NCBI GenBank assembly: GCA_002415335.1
Contig: DHXL01000188.1
Span: 1 to 6,252, forward strand
Direction of reading: 5' to 3'
Source: Oxalobacteraceae bacterium UBA5157
GTDB taxonomy: Bacteria; Pseudomonadota; Gammaproteobacteria; Burkholderiales; Burkholderiaceae_D
DNA: 6,252 bases
The notes under the pieces are model-generated. The model made no database searches and was not told the origin of the DNA. It saw nothing but the letters and a program-made list of their open reading frames with translations. The position numbers and the translations under genes were made by a program. Every line of letters starts with the position of its first letter. Within the stretch, counting starts at the first letter, position 1. Below are positions 1 through 5,670 of this stretch, in pieces.

Positions 1-357
1 GCGAGCGAGCAAGGGCGGCCCGAACGCGTTAAAGTAGACCCCCCACGCGCGGCATGGCAGACCGGGAACAAAAGAATTCGGTACTTCACCTTCGTTCGCT
101 CGTCCGCAGGTAGACTCACACATTCCCAAATACGTGCGCGGCAATAAAGCGGGGGAGGGCTCCTCTGGACCATGCTGCGTGCCCTCGCTGTGCGCCGGGG
201 GACCTGCGTGGTCGATGGCAGGGCGGATGCTGCAATGCCTCTGTAGACTGCCCACCCAAAATAGAATTGCGGGTAATTCGATCTCCCGAGAATGCATACG
301 GGGGCAGTCCCCTATTTGAATAGTTTCACGCTGCAAAGCATAAGGTTAATAATTTTC
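1..357. other. Left-edge region without a supported gene
   Basis: I see no convincing gene here. Two frames are open to the window edge: plus frame 1 until a TAA at 145-147, and a minus-strand frame from an ATG at 123 to base 1 (41 codons, ending ..GVYFNAFGPPLLAR). Either could be the end or start of an outside gene, but neither has a motif I recognise. A short dyad GAATT-N6-AATTC lies at 264-279, upstream of the permease gene, and could be an operator. A weak sigma-70-like pair (TTGAAT near 315, CATAAG 17 nt later) is also present. None of these is strong enough to annotate separately. Confidence 0.5.
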
Positions 358-1098
358 ATGGTGATAACACTCATTCTGTTCGCCGGCCTTTGGGCCGGCT
401 TGCAAAATTCCTTGGCCGGTGGTGGCTCATTCATCACTCTGCCTGCGCTAATCGTGTCCGGCGTGTCGCCGCTTGCAGCAAATATCACCTCGACCGTTGC
501 GCTCTTTCCCGGCCAGGTGACTGCGGGATTTTCTGGGCGCGGGCTGGTTGCCGGCGTTGGCAAACTGCCTTTCCGGAGTTTGTTCGTGGTGAGCATTCTT
601 GGCGGCGCGGTGGGTGGCTTGCTGCTGCTGAATACCCCGTCGACCGTGTTTGCACATTTGGTACCCTGGCTGGTGCTGTTCGCCACCGTTGTCTTTGCAT
701 GGGGCAGTTTTTCCCATCACCGCCATGAAAGCACTGCACATATCGGGCCGGTCGCCGCGGGGTTGGCGCAATTCCTGATCTCGATTTATGGCGGGTATTT
801 CGGCGGCGGGATCGGCTTCTTGATGTTGGCCGCGCTGACCATGGCCGGTCAGTCGACTCGCATAGCCGGCGCCACGAAGAACGTCTTGGCCGCGGTCATG
901 AACGCGTCGGCAGTCGTACTGTTCTTAACGTCTTCACAAGTTCACTGGTATGAAGCCTGTGTGCTCGGCGTGGGCGCAATAATCGGTGGCTTGATGGGGA
1001 CGTGGGCTTTGCATCGAGTCAATGAAAAAGTCTTGCGGATCGGGATTGTCGGTCTCGGCATGGCGCTGACCATCGCACTATTTGTGAAGCCGATCTGA
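358..1098 (+). CDS. TauE/SafE-family membrane permease (sulfite/organo-anion exporter type)
   Basis: This is a 246-residue, very hydrophobic protein with about 7-8 membrane segments and the two-repeat plan of the TauE/SafE family. Each repeat carries a glycine-rich signature: NSLAGGGSF near residues 18-25 and GGYFGGGIGF near 145-154. The second follows the short hydrophilic, His-rich loop around residues 119-129 (SHHRHESTAH). Family members move sulfite, sulfoacetate or related small anions across the inner membrane; the substrate here cannot be read from sequence. I chose the ATG at 358 because it begins directly at the first membrane segment and has AAGG about 12 nt upstream. An in-frame ATG at 292 would add 22 residues without a family-like feature or good ribosome site. 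The gene converges on the response regulator gene, with an 81-nt gap lacking an obvious terminator hairpin, so a functional link to the signalling operon is not shown. Confidence 0.85.
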   Translation: MVITLILFAGLWAGLQNSLAGGGSFITLPALIVSGVSPLAANITSTVALFPGQVTAGFSGRGLVAGVGKLPFRSLFVVSILGGAVGGLLLLNTPSTVFAHLVPWLVLFATVVFAWGSFSHHRHESTAHIGPVAAGLAQFLISIYGGYFGGGIGFLMLAALTMAGQSTRIAGATKNVLAAVMNASAVVLFLTSSQVHWYEACVLGVGAIIGGLMGTWALHRVNEKVLRIGIVGLGMALTIALFVKPI

Positions 1099-1179
1099 TA
1101 CCTGCGTATCCGGCCACGGCCATTGACCGCCACCAAGGTTCCATCCGGACCGGTTCGTGGCGCCTGCCCGGGACATCGT

Positions 1180-2592
1180 TCACGAGTTCGCTTCCTCCCC
1201 TCCGGGGGACACGATGCGGCTGGCGTCCACCTGGGAATCGCCGTCTTCCGTTGCCGGCACGTCCTTGTCCTGGATCTTGAGTTTTTTCATCTTCTCCCAC
1301 AGATTCTTGCGACTGATGCCGATATCGGCCGCTGTATCGGCGATGCGGCCGCCATGCTCTTTCAGGGATAGTTCGATATATTTTCTTTCGCAGGACTGCA
1401 GGTATTCGGTCAGCGTTGCGTACATCTGCGATTGTTCGGAAGCATCGGGTGGGGCTGCATCGCTGAACAGGTCCGTGGCCGACAGCGTGCCCTTGGCTGA
1501 CAGGATGCACGCGCGTTCCAGACAATGCTTGAGCTCGCGGATATTGCCCGGCCACGGATAGTCGAGCAAGGCCTGTTCCGCGGAGTGGTCCAGCGTGCGC
1601 GGGTCGGCGTTGTCTCGCGCCCAGATGTCGAGCAAACGCTTGCTCAGCCACAGGATGTCTTCCTTGCGTTCCCGAAGTGGCGGAATGCGCAGGTGAATGA
1701 CATGGATGCGGTAGTAGAGATCTTCGCGGAATTGACCCGCCTCAACCATTTTTTTGAGATCGCGGTGAGTCGCGCAAACCAATCGGATGGCAACCGATAC
1801 CGGCGCTTCGGCACCGATGCGGACGATCTTTCGCTCCTGGATCGCACGCAGTAGCTTGACCTGCATCGACGGCGACATCTCGCCGATTTCGTCGAGGAAG
1901 AGAGTGCCGTTATCGGCAAGCTCGAATACGCCTTTTTTTTCGCGCACCGCGCCGGTGTATGCCCCTTTCACGTAACCGAACAATTCAGCCTCGAGCAGGC
2001 TTTCGGTAAGCGCGCCGCAATTGACGGCGACAAAGGGTGCGCGGCCCTCGGGATCGCCGAGTTTGTGCAACGCTTTGGCGACCTCTTCCTTGCCGACTCC
2101 CGATTCGCCGGTAATCAGTATCGAACTCGCGCCTTTTACCAGGCGCGGCAACATCGACTGGATCGATCGCATCGCGCTGGAAATGCCCAGCAGGTAGTCG
2201 CCGATTACGGGCGGTTGGGCCCTGGCGCATAACGCGCGCGTAGTATCGAGAAGCGCATGGATGTCCAGCGGCTTGGTCAGATAGTCGTGCGCCCCCAGTT
2301 TCAATAATCTGACGGCCATGTCGATTTGACCGAAACCGGTAATGAAAACGAATGGCGGGAGCGCCACGCCGCTGCCGATGAGTTTGGCGTAAAGATCCTC
2401 ACCGTTAATGTCGGGCAGTTGGATATCGCAGATCGCGATTTGGTAATTTTTCCGATTCAGCCCGTGCATTGCGGCCCGGCCGGTCTTGAACCACTCACAT
2501 GAATAGCCTTCGAGATTGAAACGGTCGGTGAGGGCTTCCCCCATGATCTCGTCGTCTTCGATCAAGCAAATACGCTGTGGCAGGTCGCTCAT
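1180..2592 (-). CDS. Sigma-54-dependent NtrC/AtoC-family response regulator
   Basis: This 470-residue protein has the standard three-part plan. The receiver domain (about 6-120) has acidic-pocket D13/D14, phospho-acceptor D56 (AICDIQLPD), T85 and K107. The AAA+ domain (about 130-365) has Walker A GESGVGKE (162-169), the sigma-54-contacting loop GAYTGA (210-215, with Tyr for the usual Phe), Walker B GTLFLDEI (229-236), FREDLYYRI (288-296) and WPGNIREL (347-354). A Fis-type helix-turn-helix covers about 414-440, followed by a roughly 30-residue acidic tail without obvious fold. It is expected to bind enhancer sites and use ATP to open sigma-54 promoters when phosphorylated by the kinase encoded just upstream. 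The ATG at 2592 is preferred: it overlaps the kinase stop as ATGA, has GGGAG six nt upstream (2603-2599), and starts directly at the receiver fold. An upstream in-frame start at 2697 adds 35 unrelated residues. All catalytic residues are present. Confidence 0.95.
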   Translation of the reverse strand: MSDLPQRICLIEDDEIMGEALTDRFNLEGYSCEWFKTGRAAMHGLNRKNYQIAICDIQLPDINGEDLYAKLIGSGVALPPFVFITGFGQIDMAVRLLKLGAHDYLTKPLDIHALLDTTRALCARAQPPVIGDYLLGISSAMRSIQSMLPRLVKGASSILITGESGVGKEEVAKALHKLGDPEGRAPFVAVNCGALTESLLEAELFGYVKGAYTGAVREKKGVFELADNGTLFLDEIGEMSPSMQVKLLRAIQERKIVRIGAEAPVSVAIRLVCATHRDLKKMVEAGQFREDLYYRIHVIHLRIPPLRERKEDILWLSKRLLDIWARDNADPRTLDHSAEQALLDYPWPGNIRELKHCLERACILSAKGTLSATDLFSDAAPPDASEQSQMYATLTEYLQSCERKYIELSLKEHGGRIADTAADIGISRKNLWEKMKKLKIQDKDVPATEDGDSQVDASRIVSPGGEEANS

Positions 2593-4037
2593 GTGTCGCT
2601 CCCAATAGGGATGGCTACCGAGAATCGCATCCGCTCCGGTTCCCGGTCGGCGCGGATCTCGCCCCCGAGTTGGTGGACGATCTGGTAGGTCACCCACAAG
2701 CCTAGGCCGTGGCCGCCTTCACTCAGCGGCGAAAACGGTTCGAACAGGTGCATGATTTGGTCATCGGTCATTGACTTGCCGTCGTTCGTTACCGACAGGT
2801 TCAGGATATCGTCAGTGATGCCGACGACGCAGCCGACTTCGCCGCGTGGCGCCGCCGCCTGGATCGCGTTGAGCAGCAGGTTGATCATGATCTGGCGAAT
2901 CAGCGGTGCGGGCAGGCGTGCGCCGTCTTCGATCGTGTTGCGCCAGTCCAGATGGAGCGCTTTCGAGCGCGCCTGCGGCATCACGAGGGTGCGGACATCT
3001 TCGATGTCGTGCACCGTGAGTTCGCGGCTCTTGGCCCTCGCCTCGACCAGCAGTCCGCCAACGGTATCCCTGATCTGGGTGAGCCCGCGCTCAATCAGGG
3101 CGACCGTCTTCATTGTCCGCGGGTCGGAGTCGCTATGGTATTTCAGGGTGTCGATCGCCATCAGCATGCCGCCGAGCGGATTGTTGATCTCGTGCGCGAC
3201 GCCGGCGGCAAGTTGGCCGAGCGCCGCCAGGCGCTCCGACTGCACCATCTGTTGCTCCATCACATCCTTCGTCTTCAATGCCGCAAGCATCTGGTTATAC
3301 ACGTCGAACAGCTGGCCAAGCTCGTCATGGTGCGGGTAGAGCCGGGAGTCGAGGTCGGCAGGCAGGCGTTTGCCGACCGCTTCCATGCGCGACGCGAGTT
3401 GCACCAGGGGGCGCGTCATGCGCTGGCCCCAATACCAATTGATTGGCAACAGCAGGGCAAGTATCAGCAGTCCGCCTTGCAAGCCATGCCAGGCGTTGGC
3501 GAGAAAACGTGGCCAGACCTTGGCCTTCTCCAACACGACGATCAGGCTGCCTAGGCGAACATTGTGATCGGTAATCGGCATGATGTAATAGAGATGGCGC
3601 GAGTCAGGAAATTCAAGAGTGCGCGATTTCTCCATGCCCATGGTACCAATGCTCTCGGCCACTTCTGCATATTCCGGGCCCAGGGACTTCAGTTTCGTTA
3701 ACATGGGTGCAGCTTTTGGATGCGCCGCGACGAAGATGCGCAAGGCATCATCGACCACGATGACATTTTCGGCCTTGGCCGTGCCGTGGGCAGCAACGTC
3801 CTCAAGTGGCGCTTTGATGATCTCATACGCATGCCACAGGTTGTCGTGACGCATCTCGGCGAACAGGCTCGGTTGCAAGGCACGGCCCAGCGTTTCGGCA
3901 TCGTTCACCATGTCTTCCTTCAGCTCGAAGTAGTCGCCGGCCATGAGAGACGCCGAAACGGCGAGGGCGCTGACAACCATGAGGATGCTTCCCCAAACAG
4001 GTATTTTGTAACGAAAGCTCATGTCGAACAGGTTCAT
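2589..4037 (-). CDS. Membrane sensor histidine kinase (NtrB/AtoS-like) partnered with the adjacent sigma-54 regulator
   Basis: This is a 482-residue inner-membrane kinase. The first membrane helix spans about residues 13-34 and the second about 185-203. They enclose a periplasmic domain of about 150 residues whose pattern (VIVVDDALRIF near 92-102, HLYYIMPI and RLGSLIVVL near 148-169) suggests a single-Cache-like sensor fold. A HAMP linker (about 204-256) leads to the HisKA domain with the phosphorylated H282 in GVAHEINNPLGG. The ATPase domain follows, with N-box N386/N390 (INLLLNAIQ) and the glycine-rich G2 box GGHGLGLWVT (441-450). The G1 box reads NDGKSM (418-423) rather than DxGxG, a variant noted in the findings. 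The gene overlaps the binding-protein gene and the regulator gene by ATGA at each end, so the trio is probably one operon. The sensor domain may touch the ligand-loaded binding protein (inference). A second in-frame ATG at 4022 is possible. Confidence 0.94.
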   Translation of the reverse strand: MNLFDMSFRYKIPVWGSILMVVSALAVSASLMAGDYFELKEDMVNDAETLGRALQPSLFAEMRHDNLWHAYEIIKAPLEDVAAHGTAKAENVIVVDDALRIFVAAHPKAAPMLTKLKSLGPEYAEVAESIGTMGMEKSRTLEFPDSRHLYYIMPITDHNVRLGSLIVVLEKAKVWPRFLANAWHGLQGGLLILALLLPINWYWGQRMTRPLVQLASRMEAVGKRLPADLDSRLYPHHDELGQLFDVYNQMLAALKTKDVMEQQMVQSERLAALGQLAAGVAHEINNPLGGMLMAIDTLKYHSDSDPRTMKTVALIERGLTQIRDTVGGLLVEARAKSRELTVHDIEDVRTLVMPQARSKALHLDWRNTIEDGARLPAPLIRQIMINLLLNAIQAAAPRGEVGCVVGITDDILNLSVTNDGKSMTDDQIMHLFEPFSPLSEGGHGLGLWVTYQIVHQLGGEIRADREPERMRFSVAIPIGSDT

Positions 4038-4960
4038 GGCGCGTCCAGGGTCGGCATCGCCCTGGCGACGCTCTCGTAGAGCTTCGGATCATCCGCGACG
4101 AAACCGTCGAAATTGAGTCGTCGAAGCAGCTCGGCACCTTCCGGGTCGTGTGCCATCTGCAGGAAAACGCGCTGCAATGCCTGCGCGCTGTCGCGGCTCA
4201 TATCACTGCGGACGGCCAGCGGTGGAAGGCCGAATTCGGGCGACTTCGCAACAATGCGCGTTGCTTCCACCAGCTTGGGCTGGCTGATCGACAAGGTATC
4301 CCAGATGAATCCGTCCAGAGACCCCGCATCGGCCAGTCCGTCGGAAACCGCCTCGACGACGTGCTGATCGGACCCCGTGACGAAACTCTTGCGAAAGAAG
4401 CTGTTGACATTCTTCCCAGCCTGCCTTAGCTCGAATCGCGGAAAGCGATAACCCGCGAACGATTCCACGTCGCCATAGGCGAACACTTTGCCTTCCAGTT
4501 GCGGCAGCGAATCAGTCTTGGTATCGGACGCCTGTACGATCAGGTAGGCGCGCCCAAAGGGGCGCCCCTTATAGGTCGGCGTGGCAAGCAGGCGCGCGAG
4601 ATGAAAGCGCGCCAGGTAAACGTACGCGCTAGACGAGAGCCAAGCCAGGTCCAGGCGCTTCTGCCTCAGCAGGCTCATCGTTTCCGAGCAGCTGTCGCGC
4701 GGCACGAATTCCACCGGCCGCGCCAGGCGCCGCTGCAAGTACGCGCGCCAGTCCTCGATCAGTTCATAGCGATCGCCGATGATCGCGGGCGTGATTCCCA
4801 CCCGTAAAGGAGTCATGAATTCGGATTGCGCTTTCGCGTCCGGCCCAGCCCAGGCGGCAGTCCATAACGTCAATGATAGCAAGAACGCACACGCCCAAAC
4901 ACGAATTGCACTGTGATGTTGGCACTGGCCGTTACCAAACGGTAACCGAAATTTATTCAT
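4034..4960 (-). CDS. PhnD-like periplasmic substrate-binding protein, probable sensory co-receptor
   Basis: From the ATG at 4960 this is a 308-residue exported protein. Residues 1-38 look like a Sec signal peptide with a basic start, a hydrophobic core (VWACAFLLSLTLW) and a cleavage-like AWA before GPDA. The mature part follows the phosphate/phosphite/phosphonate-binding (PhnD, type 2 periplasmic) pattern: an LRVGITP first strand, a region ending in LDLAWLSSSAYVYL, the hinge-like KVFAYGDVESFAGYRFP, then VSDGLADAGSLDG. No ABC permease or ATPase is encoded nearby. Instead the gene overlaps a histidine kinase by ATGA, so the protein more likely presents a ligand to the kinase than feeds a transporter, as known for AioX. 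One cysteine in the mature part, C91 in RDSCSE, lies in the likely binding region. A TTG 18 nt upstream would add six residues. The ligand is unknown; oxyanions such as phosphonate, phosphite or arsenite are family-based guesses. Confidence 0.87.
   Translation of the reverse strand: MNKFRLPFGNGQCQHHSAIRVWACAFLLSLTLWTAAWAGPDAKAQSEFMTPLRVGITPAIIGDRYELIEDWRAYLQRRLARPVEFVPRDSCSETMSLLRQKRLDLAWLSSSAYVYLARFHLARLLATPTYKGRPFGRAYLIVQASDTKTDSLPQLEGKVFAYGDVESFAGYRFPRFELRQAGKNVNSFFRKSFVTGSDQHVVEAVSDGLADAGSLDGFIWDTLSISQPKLVEATRIVAKSPEFGLPPLAVRSDMSRDSAQALQRVFLQMAHDPEGAELLRRLNFDGFVADDPKLYESVARAMPTLDAP
4931..4946. promoter_or_regulatory. 16-bp palindrome copy 1 (inside the binding-protein coding sequence)
   Basis: GTTACCAAACGGTAAC is a perfect GTTACC-N4-GGTAAC dyad. 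It lies in codons 6-10 of the binding-protein gene, where it encodes L-P-F-G-N, and repeats 40 bp later at 4971. The size and symmetry fit a dimeric Fis-type helix-turn-helix, and the operon's own regulator is the natural candidate (inference). Confidence 0.55.
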
Positions 4961-4970
4961 TTTTGAATTA

Positions 4971-4986
4971 GTTACCAAACGGTGAC
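4971..4986. promoter_or_regulatory. 16-bp palindrome copy 2 (just upstream of the binding-protein start codon)
   Basis: GTTACCAAACGGTGAC matches the GTTACC-N4-GGTAAC dyad with one mismatch in the right arm. Its near edge is 10 nt upstream of the ATG at 4960 and overlaps where a ribosome site would lie; no better Shine-Dalgarno is visible. It sits downstream of the predicted sigma-54 start of the operon, so a protein bound here could block elongation or initiation, or act as a downstream enhancer (inference). Confidence 0.55.
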
Positions 4987-5140
4987 GCTGTTAATTCCGG
5001 CAGCTCCCGGCGAACGGAGCACGTTATCGATTCCCGGATTGACGAGAACGCAAATGGCGAGCAGTACGCTGTCAGCGTGGTCGTGCGGCTGGCGGAACGC
5101 GAGAAGCCCGCTCGCCCGACCCGATGGCCTTAGGCTACAC

Positions 5141-5155
5141 GCAATTTTCATGCCA
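5141..5155 (-). promoter_or_regulatory. Sigma-54 promoter for the binding-protein/kinase/regulator operon
   Basis: Read on the minus strand, this is TGGCATG-AAAA-TTGC, matching the sigma-54 consensus TGGCAYG-N4-TTGC with exact -24 GG / -12 GC spacing. Transcription would start near 5129, giving a leader of about 169 nt before the ATG at 4960. The centre of the palindrome at 5329-5344 is about 207 bp upstream of that start, a usual enhancer distance. The operon would then be activated by its own regulator. Confidence 0.7.
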
Positions 5156-5328
5156 CAAATCTCTCAATATTTCATGGCCAGGCGATGATATTTCGTACTG
5201 CTGGCTCCTCTGCGCCCATCGACAGATCATTCCTCTACAGCAAGGCAACGCACGAGGCGGCCCGATCCTGAGGCAGCGGCGCCTTTGAGGCAGGTCCTGA
5301 TAGTCGAAACATCGCGGGAACATCGAAT

Positions 5329-5344
5329 GTTACCAAAGGGTAAC
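5329..5344. promoter_or_regulatory. 16-bp palindrome copy 3: candidate shared enhancer (UAS)
   Basis: GTTACCAAAGGGTAAC is a perfect GTTACC-N4-GGTAAC dyad, differing from copy 1 only in the spacer. It lies about 207 bp upstream of the predicted minus-strand sigma-54 start and about 230 bp upstream of the plus-strand one, nearly midway between the two promoters. This is where an enhancer-binding protein serving both directions would sit. That the local regulator binds it is inference. Confidence 0.6.
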
Positions 5345-5490
5345 CAAGCCACAGTGTTTCGGCAACAGATTTCCATTCCGCCTGGCACGCTGCCCACGAG
5401 ATCTCCTGCTGTGACAGCTGGCATGGTCAGACCTCGCTTGGCCGTCCATACTGCAAATGGATATAAGGCAATGATTCATTTATGTATTCT

Positions 5491-5503
5491 CCATGGATTG
5501 ATT
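5491..5503 (-). promoter_or_regulatory. Possible IHF site between UAS and cytochrome promoter
   Basis: Read on the minus strand, this matches the IHF consensus WATCAANNNNTTR at all but one position. It sits in an AT-rich stretch between the central palindrome and the -24 element of the cytochrome promoter, where DNA bending commonly helps sigma-54 activation. A one-mismatch match in AT-rich DNA is weak evidence. Confidence 0.22.
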
Positions 5504-5540
5504 TCGCAGGATCGAGGCTTGACGGCTAGCCGTTTTCACA

Positions 5541-5555
5541 TGGCACATGTCTTGC
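5541..5555 (+). promoter_or_regulatory. Sigma-54 promoter for the Cyc2-like cytochrome gene
   Basis: TGGCACATGTCTTGC has the -24 TGGCAC and -12 TTGC elements with exact spacing; the only consensus deviation is A for G after TGGCAC. Transcription would start near 5567, leaving a leader of about 104 nt before the ATG at 5671. The centre of palindrome copy 3 is about 230 bp upstream of the start. This implies the cytochrome is silent unless a sigma-54 activator, probably the neighbouring one, is switched on. Confidence 0.75.
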
Positions 5556-5658
5556 GTAGCCTTCAGGCGTAACCGTTCCAGAAACAGGCATCCAGATCTA
5601 ACAACAATTCGTCTTGTGACAGGTGATTGACGCGACCTGCCACAGAATACGTCCAGGG

Positions 5659-5665
5659 AAAGGAA
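5659..5665 (+). promoter_or_regulatory. Ribosome binding site of the cytochrome gene
   Basis: AAAGGAA lies about 6-8 nt before the ATG at 5671. It supports this start over the in-frame ATG at 5707, which would still leave a hydrophobic signal sequence but with a tighter AAGG spacing. Confidence 0.6.
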
Positions 5666-5670
5666 CCCTA

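Larger units (their letters stand above)
4961..5670. other. 710-nt divergent regulatory region between sensor operon and cytochrome gene
   Basis: I find no convincing gene here. It holds two opposed sigma-54 promoters, two of the three palindromes, a possible IHF site and the cytochrome ribosome site, each listed separately. Other small structures are a direct repeat of AACATCG (5308-5314 and 5319-5325, 11-bp spacing), an AACAT-CGA-ATGTT dyad (5319-5331) running into the central palindrome, and TGAGGCAG twice (5269-5276 and 5286-5293). Predicted leaders are long: about 169 nt for the operon and about 104 nt for the cytochrome gene. A 45-codon open frame from the ATG at 5054 has no ribosome site or recognisable motif. 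Confidence 0.75.

Noticed and set aside
134..319. 61-codon plus-strand open frame starting with GTG
   Set aside because: No recognisable motif, no ribosome site and unusual composition; it overlaps only noncoding sequence and looks like chance.
292..357. Upstream in-frame ATG at 292 for the TauE/SafE permease
   Set aside because: It adds 22 residues not typical of the family and lacks a good ribosome site; the ATG at 358 begins at the first membrane helix.
1099..1179. Bidirectional terminator between the convergent permease and regulator genes
   Set aside because: GC-rich, but I see no strong stem followed by a T tract on either strand.
2593..2697. Longer start for the response regulator at 2697
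   Set aside because: The extra 35 residues lie inside the kinase gene and are not receiver-like; the ATG at 2592 has GGGAG upstream and an ATGA overlap.
4961..4978. TTG start for the binding protein at 4978
   Set aside because: A non-ATG start lying within palindrome copy 2 with no ribosome site; the ATG at 4960 gives a complete signal peptide.
5054..5188. Small plus-strand open frame from the ATG at 5054
   Set aside because: No ribosome site or motif, and it runs across the minus-strand sigma-54 promoter.
5383..5389. TGGCACG as a further sigma-54 -24 element
   Set aside because: No TTGC at the required spacing; the same applies to TGGCAC at 4920.
5620..5639. CAGGT/ACCTG inverted repeat in the cytochrome leader as a riboregulator
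   Set aside because: Only 5 bp of stem with a 10-nt loop; too weak to support a claim.
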